Source of the DNA: Verrucomicrobiales bacterium | GTDB lineage: Bacteria > Verrucomicrobiota > Verrucomicrobiia > Verrucomicrobiales > DEV007 | Assembly (NCBI GenBank): GCA_028033615.1 | Contig: JAOFDG010000013.1 | Location: 1-41,985, forward strand | Length of the DNA: 41,985 nucleotides | Reading direction: 5' to 3' | Shown: positions 1 to 8,880 of the stretch, piece by piece | How the letters are laid out: each line of letters starts with the position of its first letter | Position numbering within the stretch: position 1 is the first letter of the stretch | Translations under genes and position numbers: made by a program | Notes under the pieces: generated by a model | Databases searched by the model: none | What the model was told of the DNA's origin: nothing | What the model saw: the letters and a program-made list of their open reading frames with translations, nothing else

Positions 1-86
1 CCTTGAGAATTCAGAACAATAGGAAAAAGACAAATAATCCCATACACCAAATACTTTGTTTTTTTATTGAATAAATTACCAATCAT
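1..86 (-). CDS. gspD: Start of probable type II secretion secretin, cut by window edge
   Basis: Reading the minus strand from 86, an ATG overlaps the TGA stop of the upstream gene (ATGA) and opens a frame that stays open to base 1, giving 28 codons. The peptide begins MIGNLFNKKTKYLVYGIICL and continues with a hydrophobic run ending near LNSQ, which looks like a Sec signal peptide with a basic N-region. In related clusters the exported protein at this place is the outer-membrane secretin GspD, the gated pore of the machine. The name rests on synteny and the signal peptide only, because no secretin domain lies inside the window. The stop-start overlap implies translational coupling with the gene before it. 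Confidence 0.5.
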   Translation of the reverse strand, partial: MIGNLFNKKTKYLVYGIICLFPIVLNSQ

Positions 87-745
87 TTTGCAGCTGTAAG
101 TTTAGCGTTATTTAGATAGCCCCCCAAGATCCCAATGTCATTAGACAATGGAACACTAACAGTATTACCAGAGTTCACTTCTGTGGAATACCATCGAGCA
201 AGAATAAATGCACATTTAAGCATAGTCGGATCCTTCCTGTCGGCTTCGAATTGAATATTAGGAATTGCATAATAACCATGCTTAATAGTGCCATTATTCT
301 CATTTGAATGATTAGCTGCCTGAATAAGTGACACTAACTTCATGATAGACATTGCGGAACCTGAAGCGTTTACGTTTAGAGCAACCTGATTGTAATTGGC
401 AGTTGCCATCATTTCTGTTGGCTTGATGACAAGGCTAGTCTCTGAAACTCCGGCCACAAGCGCACAAGCTTTTAAATGAGCTTCAATTTCAACAGCAGCA
501 GCTTCTTCACTAACGAATGTAGGTTGTGGACATTGATCGATTAGAAAAGTTCGGCGGTCTTCCCATTTTGGTTTTGTTGTTTCTAGGGCTTGGAACTCCT
601 TTAATTGATATTCTAATTTCTCTTTATCTTCAATCAACCCAGTCTTTTTACCCTTGAGTGTCGAATAACCAACAAAATTGACTACAGCAAACAGAGCAAT
701 TCCAAGAATTGCCATCAATCTTTTTTCGCTTTGCTGTAGTGCCAT
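83..745 (-). CDS. gspM: GspM/PilO-like inner-membrane assembly protein
   Basis: This 220-residue protein has a short basic start, one membrane segment at about residues 11-28, a charged probable coiled coil at about 33-60, and a mixed alpha/beta periplasmic region. That is the build of GspM and PilO, which pair with GspL/PilN in the inner-membrane platform of type II secretion or type IV pilus machines. Sequence conservation in this family is low, so the call leans on architecture and on position directly after the GspL-like gene (19 bases apart) and before a probable secretin. It is slightly longer than classic GspM (about 160-180 residues). A PilO-like name would be equally acceptable. Confidence 0.6.
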   Translation of the reverse strand: MALQQSEKRLMAILGIALFAVVNFVGYSTLKGKKTGLIEDKEKLEYQLKEFQALETTKPKWEDRRTFLIDQCPQPTFVSEEAAAVEIEAHLKACALVAGVSETSLVIKPTEMMATANYNQVALNVNASGSAMSIMKLVSLIQAANHSNENNGTIKHGYYAIPNIQFEADRKDPTMLKCAFILARWYSTEVNSGNTVSVPLSNDIGILGGYLNNAKLTAAK

Positions 746-764
746 CAGAACTTTAGTTAAACGT

Positions 765-2087
765 TTAATTTATATATTTCGATTCAGACTGAATCTGAAA
801 GGTTGCGGTTCGATCTTTTTTCCTAGGATCAACTTGAGGTCTTTTAATCCATGCCCATTTATAGTTTTCTTTGAGTCCCTGAGCCTCACTAAGAGTCTTA
901 TAAAAAGCATAAGCTGCATTAGTATCCTTACTTTGACCTTCGATAGTCATGACTCCATTATTAACTCTAAACCCAGTAAATCTAAGATCCTCAGGAGGCA
1001 TTGCATTAGTTGCGAGATGTAATAACTGGGCAGGGAAGACATTAGAATCCAGCGTTGGTTTTAATGCATTCCATTTATTTTCAAAATTAGGTATCCAATC
1101 AACACTAGCTTTTATTTCTTCCACTTTAGCCGATGTATCGTCGGCCTCAGATTTAATAGAAAAGTAACCTATTGATAAAAAAGCTACGGCAAGAATATAA
1201 ACCGCAGCGCAAGAGAGAACCACATACTTTAATTTCTCTAACTTTTTTTGTTTTTGTCTAAGTTGAGCAACTTGAACTGGTACTAACTTTGAAGTCTCAA
1301 CCGGAAGAGTAGGGTCAGGCCTAGAGCCAACGGAAACATCCAATCCTAAAACTTCTTTAAATTCACTTACAACACTATCACTAACATCTTCAAGCCAAAC
1401 GTATGCACCAGAAAGCTCATCAGCTATACCTTTATTGAATTCGCCACTAAGTGGTCCAGCTCCATCAAGACCAAGTATAATGCAAAGAATTTCATTCACC
1501 GCAGATGAATTAAATTCTTTACTGGTTAAACCCTCAAAATATTCAACCCTACCTTCATGAGTAACAGCCATTACTAATCGCCCTAATTCCTTCCAGACAA
1601 TAATATGATCTCCTGGCAATTTTAGAAACCGGCCACTAATATCAAACTCTTTAGATCCTCCTTTTGGCAGAGGGTGCCTGTATTCAGGATTAAGTACCGT
1701 AGCAAGGACTAGATTTTTCTTTGCGTTCGGCTCTTCACTCCCTTCAGTGGGCTCAACCTCAATCACGGAGACTATGCTGTAATCAAGAAGCTTACCTTCG
1801 CCATCAGTTGGCTTAAGGCCTGTTCTTTCAAGATGTAACTCTACAAGGCTTTCAATGTCATCTTCATTATCAGTGCTAACCCAAACTGGAACAGCAAAAA
1901 CGGAATTCAATGGAAATGCATAATGAGTGGCTACTTTAAAAGGCTCGCAAGATCCTGAATCGTCAACTTCCTTGGTTTCAGCTAACTCATAATCAGAACT
2001 TCCAAATCGATTTTCTTTTGAAACCCAAAGCTCCCAAGCATCTTCACCTGGAAAACAAATCGAATTTTCTATGTTCTTTTTTGCCAT
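765..2087 (-). CDS. gspL: GspL-like inner-membrane platform protein
   Basis: The protein has 440 residues: a soluble cytoplasmic part of about 285 residues, one strongly hydrophobic membrane segment at about 288-311 preceded by a lysine-rich stretch (residues 278-287), and a periplasmic domain of about 130 residues. This is the layout of GspL (actin-like cytoplasmic domain that contacts GspE, then a ferredoxin-like periplasmic domain that contacts GspM). It sits between the GspK-like and GspM-like genes, as expected. The cytoplasmic part is acidic and divergent and I do not see clear ATP-binding motifs. A PilM-PilN fusion is a reasonable alternative description of the same architecture. Confidence 0.68.
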   Translation of the reverse strand: MAKKNIENSICFPGEDAWELWVSKENRFGSSDYELAETKEVDDSGSCEPFKVATHYAFPLNSVFAVPVWVSTDNEDDIESLVELHLERTGLKPTDGEGKLLDYSIVSVIEVEPTEGSEEPNAKKNLVLATVLNPEYRHPLPKGGSKEFDISGRFLKLPGDHIIVWKELGRLVMAVTHEGRVEYFEGLTSKEFNSSAVNEILCIILGLDGAGPLSGEFNKGIADELSGAYVWLEDVSDSVVSEFKEVLGLDVSVGSRPDPTLPVETSKLVPVQVAQLRQKQKKLEKLKYVVLSCAAVYILAVAFLSIGYFSIKSEADDTSAKVEEIKASVDWIPNFENKWNALKPTLDSNVFPAQLLHLATNAMPPEDLRFTGFRVNNGVMTIEGQSKDTNAAYAFYKTLSEAQGLKENYKWAWIKRPQVDPRKKDRTATFQIQSESKYIN

Positions 2088-2114
2088 TAACTAAGTTTTA
2101 TCCTCTAATTTTGT

Positions 2115-3170
2115 TCATTTTACGAAAATTTCTTCACGGGAGATAATTGTAGGCCTATTGCCACGATTACGCAAAACAACAGCTATTTGTCGACGATAAT
2201 CTCCTTTTATTCCAGTGCTAATGATTCTTAAAGTATTTCCATTAGAAGTAAACCTCGATGATAATTGCTCAGGAGATGGAGGATCAAGACGAATTAATTC
2301 CTGAACAAGTAGCCCTGCATCAATACTGACGTCATCTTCAGTGTCCTTGACCCCATCCTCACCATTCCGTCCGCTCGGACCTTCCAGAAACTCTTGGATC
2401 TCAAGGACCTTCTCAGAATAATCACTGCCTCCAATGTCTTCCATTTCTAAGAGCCCCGCGGCAACGGCTATTACATTGGCTGGTGCATCATTAACGTCTA
2501 CTGGGCCTTGGCTTTTAACAGTGAAATAATCACGCCAATTAGGTTTGTAGCCGGCCACAAGATCCATGCCTTTAACAAATTGCATTTCATCAACATCATA
2601 AAAAGCCCTATTAAAAGGATAATTTCCACCACCTAATCCTTCTTTTTCATACCATTCTAACTCTGCTCCCTCTGGTGCAGCAGTTGTAATTTCATCAGCA
2701 TCTACCCAATCTAAGAGACAATGGACAACTTCCTGAGCTTCTGACAGCTCCATTCCCCAAGACTGAAAAACGTCAGCCATAGCTTTTAGATTCTCAGGGG
2801 TAGGCCTTAGTAAATAGTAATTAGGATTGATAAGACTAGCTTCCTTTCTAATTTCAACTTCAAAACCCTCATCTAATTCAAATTCAAAAAAATCAGAAAT
2901 TGCCGGATCCTTCTCTCTACCTGGAGGTTGGGTAAGAATATTGTCGTACTTCTCAATACCATTATGTGCTGCAACCGCAATGCCCATTTCAGCAAGCTGT
3001 AACGCTCGAAAAGAAGCCTTTTCCGTACCCACGACCTCCAAATCAGCTTTTAGAACAACCATAGCACCAAAGATGGTTATACCCATCGCTACCATTAACC
3101 AAAAAACAGCAATGAGCACTGAAGCCACCTCATTGGACCGTTTATTGGATATTGTGTATTTGTACTTCAT
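2115..3170 (-). CDS. gspK: GspK-like minor pseudopilin
   Basis: A 351-residue protein with a short basic leader, then a hydrophobic helix (VLIAVFWLMVAMGITIFGAM) of the kind that opens GspK. Inside are phrases typical of GspK, such as LLDWVDAD near residues 152-159 and VDVNDAP near 223-229. GspK caps the tip of the pseudopilus with GspI and GspJ. It starts by a 4-base ATGA overlap with the end of gspJ. The leader lacks a clean Gly before the cleavage site and lacks Glu at mature position 5; loss of Glu5 is normal in GspK, while the unclear cleavage site is less usual. Length and synteny support the call. Confidence 0.8.
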   Translation of the reverse strand: MKYKYTISNKRSNEVASVLIAVFWLMVAMGITIFGAMVVLKADLEVVGTEKASFRALQLAEMGIAVAAHNGIEKYDNILTQPPGREKDPAISDFFEFELDEGFEVEIRKEASLINPNYYLLRPTPENLKAMADVFQSWGMELSEAQEVVHCLLDWVDADEITTAAPEGAELEWYEKEGLGGGNYPFNRAFYDVDEMQFVKGMDLVAGYKPNWRDYFTVKSQGPVDVNDAPANVIAVAAGLLEMEDIGGSDYSEKVLEIQEFLEGPSGRNGEDGVKDTEDDVSIDAGLLVQELIRLDPPSPEQLSSRFTSNGNTLRIISTGIKGDYRRQIAVVLRNRGNRPTIISREEIFVK

Positions 3171-4090
3171 TTTCTTTTTTGTCCAGACCCACCAGGTATT
3201 CCAGCCGAACTCGAGGGTGAACGTCCGTTAGCCGATGTTGGTGGTCTGGATGGACCTCTGCCTCCTGAGGTTCGTCCACGTGATTCATTTCGCCCCTGAT
3301 CTCCTCGGGATCGCGATCCATCTGGTCGCACAACTCCTCTCCTATCATTTGATCCTCTTCCTGATGAGGCTCTATTGCCGCCAGAATTACCTGACTGAGT
3401 GGCTCGAGCAATAGAAGCAGGGTCCTCCACAGTGGGAATCCAGTAGTAGCTTTGAATTGGCTCAGAATCATCTAAAAAACTAATTTCCATGTAAACCATT
3501 GAGGGTCTCTGGTTCGGATACTCTTCAACACTCCAATTATCTACCCACTCCTTATTTCTTTGATCATAGAAGTTCCAAGTAACATTCTTCAGACCATTCA
3601 TAAGAACAATGCCCATACCAAGATCATCAGATAATGATTGCCGCTCTTCATAAACTTCAGCCTCTTCCTGATTCAAATATCGAATCTCTATTTGAGAGGC
3701 ACCTTGGAGACTCTTATCAGGACCAGTTACTATAAAAACAATTTTAGATCCTGCAGAAACGCCAGCCCACGAGAAAGCAAGGGGGTAATCGACAAGTGCA
3801 ATTTCAGATCTAGCAACACCAGACTGCATTTGAGCTGGCTCCATATTGATTTGCGCATTTCCTGGAATGTCCTCAATGTTTCTCTTCAGTAATCCCATGA
3901 AACTATGCATATGCATATTCTCGTGCTGACGAATCAAAACGTTATCGCTAAGCTCTATAGATTTTGAGGCCACCTTATATACTCCAGTAAGAACTACACC
4001 AATCAGCCCGATAGCCACGATCAACTCGAGTAGAGTAAATCCTCTATTAGCTTTTCTTAGACTTTTAGCGGTTTTGATATAGTGACGCAT
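3167..4090 (-). CDS. gspJ: GspJ-like minor pseudopilin with Arg/Gly/Ser-rich tail
   Basis: The protein has 307 residues. A basic leader ends at Gly17, followed by the type IV prepilin motif FTLLE (Glu22 at mature position 5) and a hydrophobic helix to about residue 40, so a prepilin peptidase should cut after Gly17. Residues 40-225 form a globular GspJ-like domain. GspJ joins GspI and GspK at the pseudopilus tip. From about residue 231 to the end the protein becomes a low-complexity tail made mostly of Arg, Gly, Ser, Asn and Pro, ending in GSGQKRK. Ordinary GspJ proteins are about 200 residues and stop before this tail. The start overlaps the end of the gspI-like gene by 26 bases. Confidence 0.8.
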   Translation of the reverse strand: MRHYIKTAKSLRKANRGFTLLELIVAIGLIGVVLTGVYKVASKSIELSDNVLIRQHENMHMHSFMGLLKRNIEDIPGNAQINMEPAQMQSGVARSEIALVDYPLAFSWAGVSAGSKIVFIVTGPDKSLQGASQIEIRYLNQEEAEVYEERQSLSDDLGMGIVLMNGLKNVTWNFYDQRNKEWVDNWSVEEYPNQRPSMVYMEISFLDDSEPIQSYYWIPTVEDPASIARATQSGNSGGNRASSGRGSNDRRGVVRPDGSRSRGDQGRNESRGRTSGGRGPSRPPTSANGRSPSSSAGIPGGSGQKRK

Positions 4091-4550
4091 ATCTTATGGT
4101 TTCTGCTATTCTTTCTCTCGGCTGATCGCGGTCTCCCCAGATCGCTTCGATTCGAACTCTATACATATTAGTAAGTTTGATTTCTGCCTGCTCGTCCTCG
4201 GTGTCTCTAACCGTATACATTTCCTCAAGCTCTTCGACGATGGCGTAATAATTAACGCCCATCTCATCTGGCTCTGACACCTCTCCAAAAATTTCTCCAG
4301 CAACCTCCTCAATTGGAAGCGCATCTCTGAATTCTTGGTCATTAAAATCTGCTTTGCTATACCGCGTTAGCCAACTTTCTAGCTTACGCTGAACCCTAAG
4401 CTCTTCACCAGACCTGAATGCAGATTCTCCAATCTGCTTTAATGCACCAGCTATACCAACAGAGATCGTAGAAAAAATAGCTAGGGCAAGAATTACCTCA
4501 AGCAAAACAAAAGCACGAACGGCTGATTCTTTTTGTATAGTTGACTTCAT
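4065..4550 (-). CDS. gspI: GspI-like minor pseudopilin
   Basis: This 161-residue protein carries a type IV prepilin start: a basic leader, then AFVLLEVILALAIF with Glu at mature position 5 if cleavage falls before Phe. The residue before the cut is Ala instead of the usual Gly. A compact acidic alpha/beta domain follows, and the size fits the GspI/minor pseudopilin class (about 120-160 residues). Position between the GspH-like and GspJ-like genes, with a 4-base overlap to the former, supports GspI, which starts the tip complex with GspJ and GspK. Confidence 0.74.
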   Translation of the reverse strand: MKSTIQKESAVRAFVLLEVILALAIFSTISVGIAGALKQIGESAFRSGEELRVQRKLESWLTRYSKADFNDQEFRDALPIEEVAGEIFGEVSEPDEMGVNYYAIVEELEEMYTVRDTEDEQAEIKLTNMYRVRIEAIWGDRDQPRERIAETIRYASLYQNR

Positions 4551-5140
4551 TCTAACTCGTCAATGTTATCAGCCCCCAAAACAGTTGTTTTACTCAAAGG
4601 CTCTTGAGTTTGCGCGGTGAGGGGATTGAAATTCATCGTCACCATACCTTCAAGTCCTTGAACTTCGCTAATTAGTTTCACTCCAATCGGCTCGCATATT
4701 CCACTAGACTCGAAGACCCAGAAATAGGTCTCTTCACCATCATCGCGAACTTCCTCGGGAACTCGGAAAAACTTATCTTCCCAACCTCTAACTAAAAAAC
4801 GCATACCTTCTGGCAATTCGAATTTTTGAATAGATTTTGATTCATCAGAGAAATCATCAGAAAAAGAACCGAAAGAATTAGATCTTACGTTAGCGTTTTG
4901 TAGAGCCACTGAATTCTCACCAATAGCCAAGACATAAGGTCTACGATTAGTGATCGCCATTGTCATTCCTCGGCGTGCAAGACTCTTGAACTCTATTGCG
5001 GGTTCAACGACTTTCTTCTTTGAACTCTGAGCCCCCATGGAAAGAGCCCCGATACCAATGATTAAAATTAAGAGGCAAAAAACCAGCATAATCTCGATCA
5101 GGGTAAATGCCCTTTCTCGTGAATTTGCTAAATTTTTCAT
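4547..5140 (-). CDS. gspH: GspH-like minor pseudopilin
   Basis: A 197-residue prepilin-like protein: leader MKNLANSRERA followed by FTLIEIMLVFCLLILIIGIG, with Glu at mature position 5. As in its GspI neighbour the residue before the predicted cut is Ala rather than Gly, which prepilin peptidases tolerate. The mature part is beta-rich, consistent with GspH, which links the major pseudopilin shaft to the tip. It follows the gspG gene by 39 bases and overlaps the gspI-like gene by 4 bases. The identification as GspH rests on order and size more than on residue-level matches. Confidence 0.75.
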   Translation of the reverse strand: MKNLANSRERAFTLIEIMLVFCLLILIIGIGALSMGAQSSKKKVVEPAIEFKSLARRGMTMAITNRRPYVLAIGENSVALQNANVRSNSFGSFSDDFSDESKSIQKFELPEGMRFLVRGWEDKFFRVPEEVRDDGEETYFWVFESSGICEPIGVKLISEVQGLEGMVTMNFNPLTAQTQEPLSKTTVLGADNIDELE

Positions 5141-5179
5141 TCTTGCTGGTTAGTAGATATGTCTTTTTACCTGAAAATT

Positions 5180-5617
5180 TTATTCAGAAGGCCAATTTCC
5201 AATGTCGTCTTCGGTGTTTTCTTGCGCGTCAGGTCCTTTAGAAAAAATATCTGGCTTTTTTTGACCTTTTTGAGAAGGAAATCTGTATCCATATTCATTA
5301 GCCCAAGGGTCAGTAATTGCCTCGTCAAAATAGGGACCTTCCCAACCACGCACTTCTGCAGGCTTTGTAAGCAAAGCCTGTAAACCTTGTTCAGTTGTAG
5401 GATAATTACCCGCGGCTATTTTATAATTTAATAATGAAATTTGCAGAGCATTAAGATCTGCTTTAACTCTGGATTTTTCACCAGTGCTTAAAACTCCGCC
5501 GAGTTTGAATATAGCCGTTCCAGCAAGCAATGCGATTATCGCAAGCACAAGCATGATTTCAATCAAGGTAAACCCAACTACAGATTTTCTACTTTTTGAA
5601 TTAATGTTAGTTTTCAT
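5180..5617 (-). CDS. gspG: Major pseudopilin GspG
   Basis: A 145-residue protein with a textbook prepilin start: leader ending in Val-Val-Gly, then FTLIEIMLVLAIIALLAG with Glu at mature position 5. It also has the GspG features AGNYPTTEQGLQAL and a C-terminal calcium-binding style end, FSKGPDAQENTEDDIGNW. Length matches the family (about 140-150). GspG polymerises into the pseudopilus shaft that pushes substrates through the secretin. It lies 46 bases downstream of gspF in the same operon. This is one of the surest calls in the cluster. Confidence 0.95.
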   Translation of the reverse strand: MKTNINSKSRKSVVGFTLIEIMLVLAIIALLAGTAIFKLGGVLSTGEKSRVKADLNALQISLLNYKIAAGNYPTTEQGLQALLTKPAEVRGWEGPYFDEAITDPWANEYGYRFPSQKGQKKPDIFSKGPDAQENTEDDIGNWPSE

Positions 5618-5663
5618 TTTTATTTAATTTATGAGATTTATTATTGATGTGATCATATTCGGA

Positions 5664-6914
5664 CTAAGCATTCAGACCTGAAATTGTTTCAAATATAACT
5701 GAAATCATCATGTATGCCATTACTCCAACGAGCAAAGCCATGGTGACAACAATGACTGGCTGAATTAAAGCGCTTATCTTCGCAATATCTTTTTCTAACT
5801 CCTTATCGTACCTTGCAGCCGCTCTCTCAAGGCTTTCTCCAATTTGACCCGTTTGCTCACCAACGGCAACCATATCAAGGAGGAGCGGTGGGAAAAATCC
5901 CACTCGTTTCATGGTTCGGGAGAGAGATGCTCCATCCCCCACGTATTCAATAATCTTAGCAATTATTTTTTTAAGGAAAAGATTTGGCGTTGCCTCTCTA
6001 CCTAATTCAAGGGCTCTAAGAAGCGGTAACCCATTACCTACCAAGTTTGCGAGTGTTTCCAAGAACTGCACAAAGAACCTCGTTTTTAGAACCTTTCCGA
6101 AGAGCGGGATTTTTAACTTCGTTTCATCCCACCATTCGTGGTTCTTGGGGTCTTTAATATAACGAACGAAAGAAACCACAATAATAGTAAGGAGTAACAA
6201 AATTAACCACCACCAAGATGTTATAAATTCACTAACGTTAATCATAAACTGACCAATGGGCGGCATTTCCGAGTTCGTATTATCTAGCAATCCCATTAAT
6301 TGAGGTATTAAAAATGTAATAAACAAAACTACAACGGCTATACCGGAGGCAATGAGAAATGACGGGTAAATCAAGGCCATTTTAACCTTTCCCTGAAGGT
6401 CTTGAATTGCAGTCAGATAAGACGCTTGCCTTTTTAATATGGTGGAAAGAGCTCCACTAACTTCACCTGCCCTTGCGAGACTACAATACAAGTCTCCAAA
6501 ACTAGGCGAAGTCTTCTTAAGCGCATCAGAAAAAGACATCCCGTCACGTACTTCAATTCTTATTCTTGTAGTTAGACTTTTTAGCTTACCCAACTCTTCC
6601 CGGTTTTCCATTACTCTTAATGCTGGCTCAAGTTGTAAGCCAGCTCCAAGAAGCTCTGAGAGCTCTTCAGTGAATAGTACAATCTCGTGTTTCTTAAGCT
6701 TTATTGGCCCAGTAGCTATAGGTTCATCACTTTTTACCTTGGACTTAGAATCAGCAGACTTATTTTTTCCAGAATCATCTTTTAAGTCCAGCTTCATGGG
6801 TTGCAAACCTCCACGATCTAAAAGATCCATAGCCGCGCCCCTGTCTCCAGCGTCTAGTTCTCCTGTGACTCGATTCCCATCCCCTTTAAGGGCTGTGTAA
6901 GCAAAAGTAGGCAA
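5664..6914 (-). CDS. gspF: Type II secretion inner-membrane platform protein GspF
   Basis: The protein has 416 residues, close to the usual 400-410. It contains two copies of the T2SSF cytoplasmic domain (about 76-205 and 278-405) and three membrane segments at about 185-205, 233-251 and 385-407. The paired phrases LARAGEVSGALSTIL (147-161) and VAVGEQTGQIGESLE (349-363) are the hallmark repeats of GspF. The start is TTG: the N-terminus MPTFAYTALKGDG is exactly where family members begin, and no Shine-Dalgarno sequence is visible. A charged linker at about residues 44-66 (rich in Lys, Ser, Asp) is longer than usual. GspF anchors the platform that transmits GspE ATPase motion to pseudopilin assembly. 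Confidence 0.95.
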   Translation of the reverse strand: MPTFAYTALKGDGNRVTGELDAGDRGAAMDLLDRGGLQPMKLDLKDDSGKNKSADSKSKVKSDEPIATGPIKLKKHEIVLFTEELSELLGAGLQLEPALRVMENREELGKLKSLTTRIRIEVRDGMSFSDALKKTSPSFGDLYCSLARAGEVSGALSTILKRQASYLTAIQDLQGKVKMALIYPSFLIASGIAVVVLFITFLIPQLMGLLDNTNSEMPPIGQFMINVSEFITSWWWLILLLLTIIVVSFVRYIKDPKNHEWWDETKLKIPLFGKVLKTRFFVQFLETLANLVGNGLPLLRALELGREATPNLFLKKIIAKIIEYVGDGASLSRTMKRVGFFPPLLLDMVAVGEQTGQIGESLERAAARYDKELEKDIAKISALIQPVIVVTMALLVGVMAYMMISVIFETISGLNA

Positions 6915-6955
6915 ATATTATTTTGGTTAGTTAGTATTTTAAATTCTATTTAGTA

Positions 6956-8770
6956 TCAAACGTCTACTCTCAGCTCGACCGTAGTAGCCGCTAGGACCTC
7001 TTCTAGAGTGGTATCGCCACTCATAACCTTATGCCATCCATAATCACGCATGGGAACAAAACCTTCCTCGAGCGCCTTAGTTTTAATCTCAGCTGTTGAA
7101 GCTCCTCTAACAATAAGTTCCTCAATCCCGGGAGTTACCAAACAAACTTCATAGATTGCCAACCTGCCGAGGTAACCACTGTTTCGACAACGATCACAGC
7201 CCTCTTCAGCGGCCACATAAAAATCACCATTATAGCCATCCGGGAAGCCGACACTCTCAAGATGCTCGGCAGTATAATCCTGTGTTACTTTGCATGAGGG
7301 ACACAATCTTCTAACCAGTCTTTGGGCCAAAAATGCACGAACTGAAGCAGAAACTAAGAACGGCTCAACTCCCATATCTGTCAGTCTTGAAATGCCGCCA
7401 ATAGCATCATTTGTATGTAAGGTGCTGAAGACAAGGTGACCCGTCAATGAAGCTCTGACTGCAATCTCAGCAGTTTCCAAATCTCGCATCTCACCAATCA
7501 TTACGATATTTGGATCTCCTCTAAGAATACTACGTAGCCCACGTGCAAAAGTCAGATCGATCTCGGGCTTCACAGCAATCTGCATCACTCCATCAAGTTT
7601 ATTCTCTACGGGATCCTCAATAGTAACTATTCGAGTCTCAGATTTATTCAACTCAGAAAGAAAAGTGTATAGGGTAGTCGATTTACCCGAACCAGTAGGA
7701 CCTGTAATGAGAATAATTCCATTAGACATGGAAAGAAGCTGGTCAATTCTCGATCTAGTATGGTCAATCATTCCTAGCCTATTAAGATTAAACTTCTCCT
7801 GGTTTAAAAGTCTCAAACTTACACTTTCGCCCTCAACTGTAGGTATAGTAGCAACTCGAACGTCAATTTGTTGATCTTCGAGTGAAAGATTTATTCTACC
7901 GTCCTGAGGCAATCGTCTCTCGGCGATATCCAACTTGGACATGATTTTTAAACGAGCTATTACAGAGCTTTGAAGCGCGTTAATGTTTTCAGGAACTGCC
8001 ACGTCATGAAGCATCCCATCAATTCTGTATCTAATTCGTAGATCAGAATGTAATGGTTCAACATGTATATCAGTGGCTCTCTGGTCTAGCGCTTCGCGAA
8101 GAATCTGATTAACAAACTTTACGACTGAAGCCTCTTCATCTTCATCTTCATCCAAAACATTAGCTTCGTCCTGGTCTACTTCCAAGGAATCCATATCAAG
8201 TTCTCGACCAGCAAGGATCTGCTCAAAAGTGTCAGCTCCTACACCATAAAGTTCCTGAATACCCTGAAGAATTTTGGTACGAGAAGACATCGACCATTCG
8301 ATCGGAAAATCAATTGCCTGGCTAGCAGCTTGCCGAGCCAAATAATTAAAAGGATCATATGTCGCAATTCGCAAACGCATTTGCCCGTCGCTCAATTCTT
8401 TCTTTTCTGATTTTTCTTCCTCAATTGGTTGTTCAGGAAGATCATTGCTAGCATCGTTTGGATCATCTTCTTTTATTAACTCAGACCCATCTCCAAAAGA
8501 AAGGGGCAGCAACCTGTGTTTGAGTGCAATTTTTGCTGAACAAACTTCTTTAAGCTTTCGTTTATTTATTGGATCAAGAGAATCCTCCCAGCCTAAATGA
8601 AGCTCCTCAGCAAGACCCTTGAGAAAATCCTCTTCTGGAACCAGCTCTCGATTAAGTAACTCTTCAATTACGGGACGCTGACCAGACATCGCTTCTTCGA
8701 TTGCTTTTTGAAGATCACTCTCATCTGCACTTTGAAGCTTCTTAGCGGTATTTAAAAAAATTTTATTCAT
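6956..8770 (-). CDS. gspE: Type II secretion ATPase GspE
   Basis: A 604-residue hexameric secretion ATPase, first gene of the operon. The N-terminal domain (about 1-175) is of the GspE/PilB N1 kind; the motor domain follows. Visible motifs are Walker A GPTGSGKST at 357-365, the Asp-box region around 383-390, the Walker B region ending GEMRD at 426-430 (Met in place of the common Ile) and the His-box STLHTND at 449-455. A four-cysteine zinc motif is complete: Cys490, Cys493, Cys525 and Cys528. The N domain is interrupted at about 95-128 by a Glu/Asp/Lys-rich stretch, and an acidic linker (about 189-213) precedes the motor. It powers pseudopilus assembly from the cytoplasmic face. Confidence 0.96.
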   Translation of the reverse strand: MNKIFLNTAKKLQSADESDLQKAIEEAMSGQRPVIEELLNRELVPEEDFLKGLAEELHLGWEDSLDPINKRKLKEVCSAKIALKHRLLPLSFGDGSELIKEDDPNDASNDLPEQPIEEEKSEKKELSDGQMRLRIATYDPFNYLARQAASQAIDFPIEWSMSSRTKILQGIQELYGVGADTFEQILAGRELDMDSLEVDQDEANVLDEDEDEEASVVKFVNQILREALDQRATDIHVEPLHSDLRIRYRIDGMLHDVAVPENINALQSSVIARLKIMSKLDIAERRLPQDGRINLSLEDQQIDVRVATIPTVEGESVSLRLLNQEKFNLNRLGMIDHTRSRIDQLLSMSNGIILITGPTGSGKSTTLYTFLSELNKSETRIVTIEDPVENKLDGVMQIAVKPEIDLTFARGLRSILRGDPNIVMIGEMRDLETAEIAVRASLTGHLVFSTLHTNDAIGGISRLTDMGVEPFLVSASVRAFLAQRLVRRLCPSCKVTQDYTAEHLESVGFPDGYNGDFYVAAEEGCDRCRNSGYLGRLAIYEVCLVTPGIEELIVRGASTAEIKTKALEEGFVPMRDYGWHKVMSGDTTLEEVLAATTVELRVDV

Positions 8771-8814
8771 TTGTTTCTAATCCACAACCAAACAAACAAT
8801 CTAAAATACCACCG

Positions 8815-8827
8815 TGCTCCTAGAGCA
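8815..8827. promoter_or_regulatory. Perfect 5-3-5 inverted repeat upstream of gspE
   Basis: The sequence TGCTC-CTA-GAGCA is a perfect inverted repeat 45 bases upstream of the gspE start codon. Its place between the operon start and the gene-free region fits an operator for a dimeric regulator, but a short chance repeat cannot be excluded. Confidence 0.25.
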
Positions 8828-8880
8828 TTACAGTATTAATTATTCAATTCAGAGGGGGGGTAAATGTGCCACAATTTCTG

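Noticed and set aside
678-1022. Plus-strand frame across the gspL/gspM boundary
   Set aside because: It overlaps two supported minus-strand genes, and its protein looks like antisense translation.
3142-3471. 109-residue minus-strand frame inside gspJ
   Set aside because: It is a shadow of the Arg/Gly-rich gspJ tail in another frame. No start site or family resemblance supports it.
6439-6900. 153-residue plus-strand frame opposite gspF
   Set aside because: It lies wholly antisense to a well-supported gspF and has a Ser/Pro/Leu-rich composition typical of antisense frames.
8854-8860. Run of seven G as a phase-variation tract
   Set aside because: It is in non-coding DNA, is only seven bases long, and no gene or promoter spacing clearly depends on it.
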